64,000 nt of DNA, from contig JAYKKT010000041.1 in the NCBI GenBank assembly GCA_036023115.1, forward strand, positions 3,063,501 to 3,127,500. The letters run 5' to 3'. Below the pieces are notes generated by a model. The model worked only from the letters and a program-made list of their open reading frames with translations. It had not been told where the DNA came from and ran no database searches. Below are positions 56,371 to 64,000 of the stretch, in pieces. This DNA comes from Brasenia schreberi (lineage: Eukaryota; Streptophyta; Magnoliopsida; Nymphaeales; Cabombaceae). Numbering within the stretch: the stretch's first letter is position 1; every line of letters begins with the position of its first letter. The position numbers and the translations under genes were made by a program.

Positions 56371-58575
56371 CGAATTTGAGGTTTTCACTTTTTAATCTTG
56401 TAGATGTGAAATTCACTCCGAGAGACTTGAAGCAATCCTTTTAATTACTTCGTGTGCGAGCTAGTTTCTAAAAACTATCAAAAGTGTGAATATGACTTGC
56501 CGATTATGGCTAAACGAACTCTTTCGCTTTAGGCTTTCTTGAACCGCTGCTTTAGGGTCGATTGTGGTTAAGCGGATTCTTTTCGCTTTATGTTTTTTTA
56601 AAACGATACTCAAGAGTCAGCCTAAGTACTTTAAGGATTCTAAATAAGATGTTTCAAATTCACGTAAAGATAAGGTGTTGAAAATGATAAACTATTACAC
56701 TTAGTTTTAAAGTTCAAAATTCACGAGTTCTGAAAAATAGAAATTGATTATATTTTCAAAACTTGTTTCCCTAATTATTTTGAGTATCTTAGAGACCTCC
56801 AAAATTTACCAAAAATTTATGGGACTGAGCTTGAATTGTGGAGATTCTAGAACACCTTTTGGCTTTGAATTTGGGATTGGAATGTTGCAGAATTAATTAA
56901 GCAAAATGTCTCTCCTCAGACACCCGAAACTATTCTGTCACAAAAATACAGAGACCCAAAGATGAATCTGTATCTCGGTGCTCAAAGTTTCAAATTTAGT
57001 GCACTTGATATTGTTGGAAAGCTATAGATGTTAGCTTTCTAATGAACCAAGAATCATCGATTTTGAACACTTACAGACAGAGTTTACAGAAAAACAGAGT
57101 TAACAAACAGTTTTCAGAAATTACCTTGATCTTGCACAACTTTAATTACATGGTTTCACGGTGCTAAAATTCTTGAAACTTTTATTATGAGTGGATCTAT
57201 GTGTGTAGATATATTGTGCAAAATTTTAGAGGGATTGGAGCAGAGGTTCGGCAATAAAAAAATCAAACAATCAACATATACAGTTATTCTGAAAATCAGA
57301 TTTTAGGTTTTTAGAACATACGTGATACAAAACTCACACGAATTAAAGTGCAACATTACAACATCCTGAATTAAATTCCTGAAGGAAAATGAATTGAAAT
57401 ATATCTAATAGCTTAAACATAGAGGAGATTAAAAAATATAGAGTGTTTATAGCATATAGAGAGATAAAATCAAGAACACAAACACATAGAGTGCATAAGC
57501 GAAGGAAAGGAAAATTTTAGCACATCTACTTCTATTACATCATGAAAGAGACAAAACCCCATTAATACAACCCCTTTTCAATTGAATATGAAGAAGAGAT
57601 GGGGATAAATCAAGTTAGAGCAACACTTACCCAGATTCCCAAGAAAATCGGCCTCTCAAGGTAATGCTCGACCCTCACTTTTTCTCTTTTCACTCTTGAT
57701 TGTTCACTCAAACTCTCACTAGCACTTGGCCTAAATCCTACACTCTCTTTACTCTCCGTACTCTTCCCTAGCAACCTATAATCTCTCACAAAGCAACCAA
57801 ATGAGCAACACTTTCTTCACTCCCTTCAAGATGGGAGAACACGCCCAGAGGCCAAGGGGGCCTTTCTAGGCCCTTCTTTGGGGTGAGTGGCCCAATGTCA
57901 AAGTATAGCTCCAAATCCACCAATTTCACGTGGAAGAGTGAGAAAAGTGGTCCCCCTTTGGTCACCCATGAACCAATCACATATGGGCTGGTTGTGGTTT
58001 GAATTGAGTGCACCTAGCCATGATCGACTAGGTACTCGAGGCCTTTCAAGTGCACTTTGGCCGGTCCTTGTTTCTTCAAGTTGATATGGCTTTTCCCTTT
58101 GATTCTTCTATTTAATCCAAGCTAGGTAGGAATATGATTTGGTATTTAGCCCGAGGGTGTGGGGTGAACAAGGCTAGAAAAATTTCGATATGGGTCAAAA
58201 AACATTCAATTCAGGCTGGGTTAGACTTTTTAATTCAATCATGTCTAGGACTTAGTTGAATTTGACCAAGTTTGATGAGGCCGTTCACTTTGATTTTATC
58301 TTAGATGAAGATATGCTTTGTCTTGATCTACTCCCTTGATTTTCGGCTTGTCCTTCGCGAACCCGACCCTGACTCGAAGCGGGCCCCACCTGTCAACCTG
58401 CTTTCTGCCTGATTTACTCTAATGACTTTATACTTTTAACTTTAATTTGAAATATTTTAAAATCTTCATTTTAAAGATTTAAAATTTTATTTTAAAGCTA
58501 AAAGATTTAAAACAATTAAGCTTTCAAATTTTAGTATTTTCAATTTTTTTTATTTAAGGTGTTTACAAATCTTAT
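56371..58575. other. Possible solo LTR or other long repeat
   Basis: About 2.2 kb with no coding capacity. It holds repeated CTCTTTCGCTTTAGGC / CTTTTCGCTTTATG phrases, a mixed-GC middle (57780-58400) and an AAATTTTA-rich end finishing GGTGTTTACAAA. Length and end sequence suggest a plant LTR, but no partner LTR or target duplication was found. Confidence 0.3.
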
Positions 58576-60285
58576 ATATGCTTTCCACATATCAATGGAT
58601 TCTCGTGGTTATCAATCTTTTGAGCATTTGGGAAGCCATCATGCTATCTTCCTTCCTCCATGATGCGCAGAGACGATGATCGACTCTGTTTCGGAACATG
58701 CAAACGGTGCATTAAGGGGCTTGTTATGGTTTGCTCGATGCAGTCCAATTGCTTGGAAGTGTTACGCTGGAGATCGGTTTTGGCAACAACAGCCATTCCC
58801 ATTTCCTAATTCTCTGCAAATTCTGTGAAGGAACAGAGCAGGCCCACAATTAGAAATGACTGGGGGGTCCAACCAGAACGAAACTGGGTTAGGAACCAGT
58901 TAGAAGCATACCTGGTCAAACTGAATCCAGATCCATACTGGAGGCCAAGACCGTCCCATTCCTGTGTCTACAAGTCCTAGCTGGAATCTGTAGGAGAAAA
59001 GAGAGAGATCTCAAACATAGGTTGAAGCTCACTTTTATATATGAAATAAAGTCTAATTTATGTAAAATGCATTTAATTGGAACATATTATTACGGATGAA
59101 ACTTGGAAAATGGTGATGAGTCATGAATTCAAAAGGAGGTAACATTTTCTTTTATAATTTATTTTATTTTTAGATGGATCTAACTTTATACAATCAATTA
59201 GAGGAAGGGTCGGGGCTGAGTTTGCGGGGCAGAGACATGCTATCCCCATTCCCATCAAAGATTTCCTTGCTCTCCCATCCCGCGTCTATAGAACTAAACT
59301 TCTAGAACCGGTTTGCCTCGTAATAAAATGTGGGTCTTTGTGCACAGTAAAAAAAACAAGATCATATGATCTTACATTTTACTCTCGATTATGAGCCCGA
59401 TCAACCCACCCTTCACGGTGAGTTGTTGGAGTTGGGCCTATAGTGATAGTTCTACAACCCTGGTCTCGTAATCCAACACCCATTGGAGTTCTCTTCTTTT
59501 CAAAGAAGTTGTTGGCTCGACTTCACCCAGCTGTCATAGTGGGTGTTGCAAACAATGAACTCTAAAACCAGTTTGAGAGTTAGAAATTGATTTGAAGGTC
59601 TCTAGTATAGGGGGTCCATCTGTTTCTATGAGAAAGGAGAGTGAATCCATAAGAAAAAGTAACGATGTTATTAAAATGGAATTAATAAACGAAGGTCTTG
59701 AAATGAAAAAGTTTGAATCACATCTAGTTAGATGTTAGTAGTATTAGGGGTTGCAACTTTAGACCCGAACCATGAATCCCGCACAAGAAATCAGTGTTGG
59801 GGTTGGGGGTTCGGTGTCCTGGGTCGGAAACAGGTCATTCAAATGTTCCTGGCCCTGACATGTACAAAATGTATATATAATGAATTTTTCATATTTATAT
59901 CTTTGAAAACATTTAATTTACATTATTTACAAATAGATATTTGTATATAATATTAATATATATAGAGAGAGATCAATTGATTCCAAGTTCGAATCTACTT
60001 AAAGATCTTAACCGTTCGATCATTAGACCAAAGGTTGGGATCTTTAGGCCAAAAAACAAAACAATACTAGATGCATTAAGTGTACCATGCAAAACATATT
60101 ATTATTTTTTTGCCTTTTTTTGCCTTTTTTGCCTTAACCAGTGAACGGGGCAAAAACGAGTGTTTGCATTTACTTCATTTTCTCTCTATATATACATACA
60201 TATATGTATATATAGACATTAGTGGGAGCTTGCTGGACAATATCTTATGCTAGACATTACTTGATCATTATCATTGTCGGTGCGA
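58576..60285. other. Intergenic, no gene seen
   Basis: 58860-58965 carries another GGTTC-type repeat copy (AACCAGAACGAAACTGGGTT). The rest is AT-rich, with a GAGAGAGA/TATATA stretch at 59955-59975. Confidence 0.4.
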
Positions 60286-60289
60286 TCAG

Positions 60290-60504
60290 TGAAACAACGG
60301 TAATCAATACGTTCATCCTGTGACTTATTTAATGTACTCATGTGCATTTAATGACATCGATCATTGTGTCAATGTTGATAGGTGACTCAATCTGCTTCGT
60401 TTGTGCGATTGTACGGACAATGCAAATCGTCTACTAAAATCTGGCATGAGATGGTTGTGTAGCAACTCTCAATTTTCCTATATATGTTTATATGTATGCA
60501 TATG

Positions 60505-60558
<54 letters not shown>

Positions 60559-60979
60559 TATGTATGTATATATAGCATTGATAATGTTCAAACAACATCT
60601 CTGCTCAAATCTATTTTATTATTTCAATAGTTTGTTCTTTGAGATAAACGATTGAAGTGTTAAAACAAAAAACATTTACTGTAAATGAACAAAGTGTAAA
60701 AGTTGTCTGTGCGCGCAATGAGATGGTGGTGATCAATGCATTCATCCCGTGACTTATTTAATGTACTTATGTACATTAAATGACATCGATCCTTCTGTTA
60801 ATATTGATAGGTAACTCGATCTGCTTCATTCGTGCGATTGTACGAACAATGTAGATCGTCTACTAAAATCTGGCATGAGATGTCGTATAGCAACTTTCAG
60901 TTTTCCAATGTATACATATACATATACATACATATACATACATACATATATATATATATATATGTATATACATATATGT

Positions 60980-61038
<59 letters not shown>

Positions 61039-61352
61039 CATATATGTATACATATATATATATATATACATATATGTATATATATAGCATTGATAATGTT
61101 CAAACAACATCTTTGCTCAAATCTATTTTATTATTTCAATAGTTTGTTCTTTGAGATAAACTATTGAAGTGTTAAAACAAAAAACATTTAATGCAAATGA
61201 ACAAAGTTCAAAAGTATACATATAGCATTGATAATGTTCAAACAACATCTTTGCTCAAATCTATTTTATTATTTCAATAGTTTGTTCTTTGAGATAAGAT
61301 TGAACTGTTAAAACAAAAAACATTTAATGCAAATGAACAAAGTGTAAAAGTA
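60290..61352. repeat. Tandem repeat of a 430-bp unit with AT microsatellites
   Basis: The unit has two conserved parts around a TA run. The first starts CATCCTGTGACTTATTTAAT and ends with AGATCGTCTACTAAAATCTGG (60310-60480 and 60743-60906). The second is TAGCATTGATAATGTTCAAA, then TTTGTTCTTTGAGATAA and AACAAAAAACATTTA, present three times (60573-60700, 61084-61211, 61221-61351). A diverged trace is at 63070-63180. Confidence 0.88.
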
Positions 61353-62218
61353 CAATACTACTTCTATTTAAAGTGTAAAAGTGCCAAATCTGAAGCTTAA
61401 AATGATAATAATGGTCAACATTTCTAATCATAAAAATTTCTGAAATAAAATAAATATAAACTTAGCAAATCACTAAAAGTCCACTTTGTCTTGACATGAC
61501 CTGTTCTTAACCGGTTTGATGGTTCCAATCGAAACCGAAATGAGTATGGAACAGGCTGAACTCAGGCCCAAAACCGGGAAACACCCATTCAGTTTGAGAT
61601 TCAGATTTTATAAAACTAGAATTGGCAGTTTCAAACTGTCAAACAACAACAACAAAGTCTTTTCCCATACTAGATAGAGTCAGATACATGAATTCTTTGT
61701 TTCCATGCTAACAGTTTGAAACTATCATTTATAATTTTTTTATAATCTTTTTATTAAAATTACCGGCCCGTATGGTTCAGGAATCAAACCAAAACTGCCC
61801 CAAACTGATGGTTCTAGAACCGTATCGGAAACCAATCCCGAGCAAGTTTGTTTACTTTTTTAGGTTATGGGCTAACTGAAACCGGACATCCATGCTTATA
61901 CTACACCAACGATGAACTTAAACTATTCTAGGACTGTAACCGAAACCAGCCCCGAGCCGGTTCGTTTCCGTTTTCAGGTTCTAAGCTAACGAGACATGTT
62001 TATCTTGACTGTTTATACTTACACCAACGATGAACTAAAACTACAAATTAGGGCTATGGAAACCACACGCCACCTCTTTAAGGCTGCTTGACTTCCTCAA
62101 TTGATAAGAGAGAGAGAGAGAGAATAAATGATTTCTTAGTGTATTTAAGTAGTGATAATTATGTTGTGATTTTATTCCTTTTTGAGGACAGAAAAGCTTA
62201 TGTAATAGCGAATGGTTG
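61353..62218. other. Intergenic, GGTTC-type repeat and LINE end
   Basis: 61500-61640 and 61765-61985 carry copies of the dispersed family (GGTTCCAATCGAAACCG, AACCGAAACCAGCCCCGAG). A LINE 3' end lies between them. Confidence 0.5.
61641..61717 (-). mobile_element. 5'-truncated LINE 3' end (minus)
   Basis: The complement reads AAACAAAGAATTCATG, then CTATCTAGTATGGGAAAAGA, then TTGTTGTTG, matching the end of the LINE at 5989-6364. Flanking CAGTTTCAAACTGTC and CAGTTTGAAACTATC look like an imperfect target duplication. Confidence 0.75.
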
Positions 62219-62350
62219 TGCACCGAGAGCATTAGCTCAACGACAGGAAGCTATAACACTGTTGCTGTTGGTGGAGAGTTCGACTCTCAAAGAATGCATG
62301 TGTGGATGTGTGTTAGACTTCGTCTTCCTCTTGTAACAAAAAAAAAAAAC
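62219..62350 (+). mobile_element. tRNA-derived SINE, best copy
   Basis: GAGCATTAGCTCAACGACAGG (box A), GAGAGTTCGACTCTC (box B), AAGAATGCATGTGTGGATGT, CTTCCTCTTGTAAC and a poly-A of 12. It gives the family reference. Confidence 0.8.
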
Positions 62351-63500
62351 TCAATGGTTTTATGACTGACATTGTTTCGGGTAATGTAGAAGATAAAAAA
62401 ACCCATGGCTATTCTAACAGCCTACGGATTTAACTGCAGGCTATACCATGGGAATGCATCATCAGTGATGGTCATTGAAAGAGATTAGCACGATGAGCAA
62501 TAAGACTGTTGTATTGGTGTCATTCTGTTATTGTCCGACTCGGCTTTCCTTTAGGGGCCATTCATACGCCTTAAAACCTCCATTTGTGCCATAAACATTA
62601 TGGACAACCCGAAACTAAATGGTAGAGCACCTTAATCTGATCTTGGTTTACAATGTTGCCTCACAAGTTAATCTAGAACATCAAGTGTACCTCTTAATTT
62701 TAATCTAATTGTATTAATTTGATTGCATTAATTTTATGTGTAACATTTAAGGTTATATTGAGATGTTTGGTAGAACATGTTATCCATTTCGGCAATGTAC
62801 CCAAACGAGATTCGACCTCCGAAACATATTCAAAACATTTTGGTTTCATTTTGGATATTTATATAAATTATCGGCCACCCCAAGATATCAAATGCTCGTA
62901 GTGTGAATCGTTCAGCATGGTGTTTGTCATGTGGTAGGTGTTGTAGTGGTTATCATGTGGTAGGAATCGTGTTCAAATCTCAACAATTGCAGTTTTCATT
63001 TAACTTATTTTTTTGGTGTATATATATATATAATATATTTATAAATATTTTGCATGTTAAACGTTGCTTGATCATCACCATAGTTTATGTAAGGACGACG
63101 GTGATCAATGCATCTATTCTGCATTATATTTAAGGCACTCATTGGACGGGTGCAAACTCGTCTAGTAGACTCTAGGAGGATATATATATATATATATAAT
63201 TATACATTTGTGGTTACTTAGTTCCCTAATCTTTTGAGATTTGTGCTTCCCTTGTCTAGTTTATGTATCCATTTCCATTGTCATCGAGGTTGAACCTGCT
63301 TGTGGACACAAAATCTTAGCTCCCTTCTCTTTTCTCTGCAGAAGCCAGCTACATTAATGTGCACACATACAGGTTATTTTGTTCATAAACTTATTCCATT
63401 CTTTTCTACATAAGCGCAGGCTCCTTTCGTTTAAGTCAAGAGAGTATGTGCACTGTGAACTTCAATGTCGAGCAATGATATCTAACCTGAATATTCACTA
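62351..63500. other. Intergenic, possible further SINE at 62905-62995
   Basis: 62905-62995 has a tRNA-like order (GGTGTTGTAGTGGTTATCATG, then GTGTTCAAATCTC) but is too diverged to call. No gene seen. Confidence 0.3.
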
Positions 63501-63502
63501 AC

Positions 63503-63626
63503 AGTTCCGAGGAAGAAGTTTCGGATGAGGTGCCTTCCTGGGAGGAAAACCGTTCATTGTTTGGGGAGATGTCTTCTGAAACTGATGACACAAGATTACA
63601 AAGTACTTGGACTGAATTTTTCAAGT
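63503..63626 (+). CDS. Possible exon of a gene running past the window
   Basis: The frame reads SSEEEVSDEVPSWEENR, then LFGEMSSETDDTRLQSTW, bounded by an acceptor-like CTAACAG (63497-63503) and a donor-like CAAGTACC (63623-63630). The composition looks protein-like (acidic/Ser), but no domain is seen and no neighbouring exon could be linked. It could equally be chance. Confidence 0.25.
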
Positions 63627-64000
63627 ACCCCCTCTCTCTATACATATTTATATATGTACATGTACTTATATATATATATATAGATATAGATTAATGAAGT
63701 CTCCAAAGAATTGACAATAATCAAAAGCATAAATATGTTTTGCATATAAGTGTAGCTTTGTCAATGAAAATAATGCTTCTAGCAATAAGTAATTTTACCA
63801 AGAAATGATGACAAACCTTTGATCTAGTAAATCTGAATTATCCTTGTTCAGTTAGTTGAGTTTACATGTCTTTCCTTGAAGTCACATTTCTATGTAATGA
63901 TAGGTTTACCAGCTGCAAAAGCTTATGGAAGAAAGAATAAAATAGTTATTTTATAATACTTTTAGTGGCAGATCCATTAGAGATAACTCATGGACTTCTT

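Noticed and set aside
62219..62295. tRNA gene
   Set aside because: Box A and B sequences are present, but no cloverleaf or anticodon stem forms, and a shared tail plus poly-A marks a SINE. The same holds for the other copies.

Overview
This window is nuclear DNA of a flowering plant. Its genes have spliced exons and long AT-rich introns, genes are sparse, and Ty1/copia, LINE, SINE and hAT elements fill much of the space. A TIR-NB-ARC-LRR (TNL) resistance gene cluster argues against a grass and fits a eudicot, magnoliid or early-diverging angiosperm. The species cannot be named from the sequence.

Layout. (1) 1-3.99 kb holds three tandem copies of a RING-H2 E3 ligase gene. The first is only a 3' end, the second is a pseudogene, and the third has an open RING frame but has lost a zinc ligand. 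(2) 3.98-14.14 kb is a minus-strand TNL cluster. TNL1 is nearly complete (four supported exons, one 1-nt frameshift) and is followed by two decayed copies. A 5'-truncated LINE sits beside a 111-bp fold-back, and there is a SINE. (3) 14.65-19.63 kb is a decayed minus-strand Ty1/copia element. (4) 20.7-34.27 kb is one minus-strand gene: a four-exon, probably plastid-targeted alpha/beta-hydrolase-fold protein of 376 aa. Its 8.7-kb intron 2 contains a non-autonomous LTR retroelement (23962-31409) carrying exon fragments that look like host TOP6B and a filament-like plant protein. Nested inside that is a 3387-bp hAT transposon (26179-29565) with perfect 8-bp target duplications. Intron 1 holds a related hAT MITE and intron 3 a SINE. 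(5) 34.3-50.9 kb is repeat-rich intergenic DNA: two more copies of the same copia family, a duplicated approx 550-bp repeat, AT microsatellites coupled to an 85-bp unit, several inverted-repeat elements and one small putative membrane-protein ORF. (6) 50.9-64 kb holds an intact two-EF-hand calmodulin-like gene, a SINE cluster, a small two-helix membrane-protein ORF, a possible solo LTR, a 430-bp tandem repeat and a possible terminal exon.

The genes do not form a pathway. RING, TNL and calmodulin-like families are common in stress and immune responses, but they are neighbours here, not an operon. The most unusual structure is the three-level nest in the hydrolase intron. An LTR element has copied pieces of two unrelated host genes, with the TOP6B pieces in permuted order, and was later hit by a hAT element whose ends are arrays of CGATA-type palindromes.

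All protein identities come from reading motifs; no database search was run. Splice sites were placed by consensus and frame. They give totals divisible by three for the hydrolase (1131 nt) and the hAT transposase (2313 nt), and for TNL1 (3330 nt) only if one missing base is allowed for.
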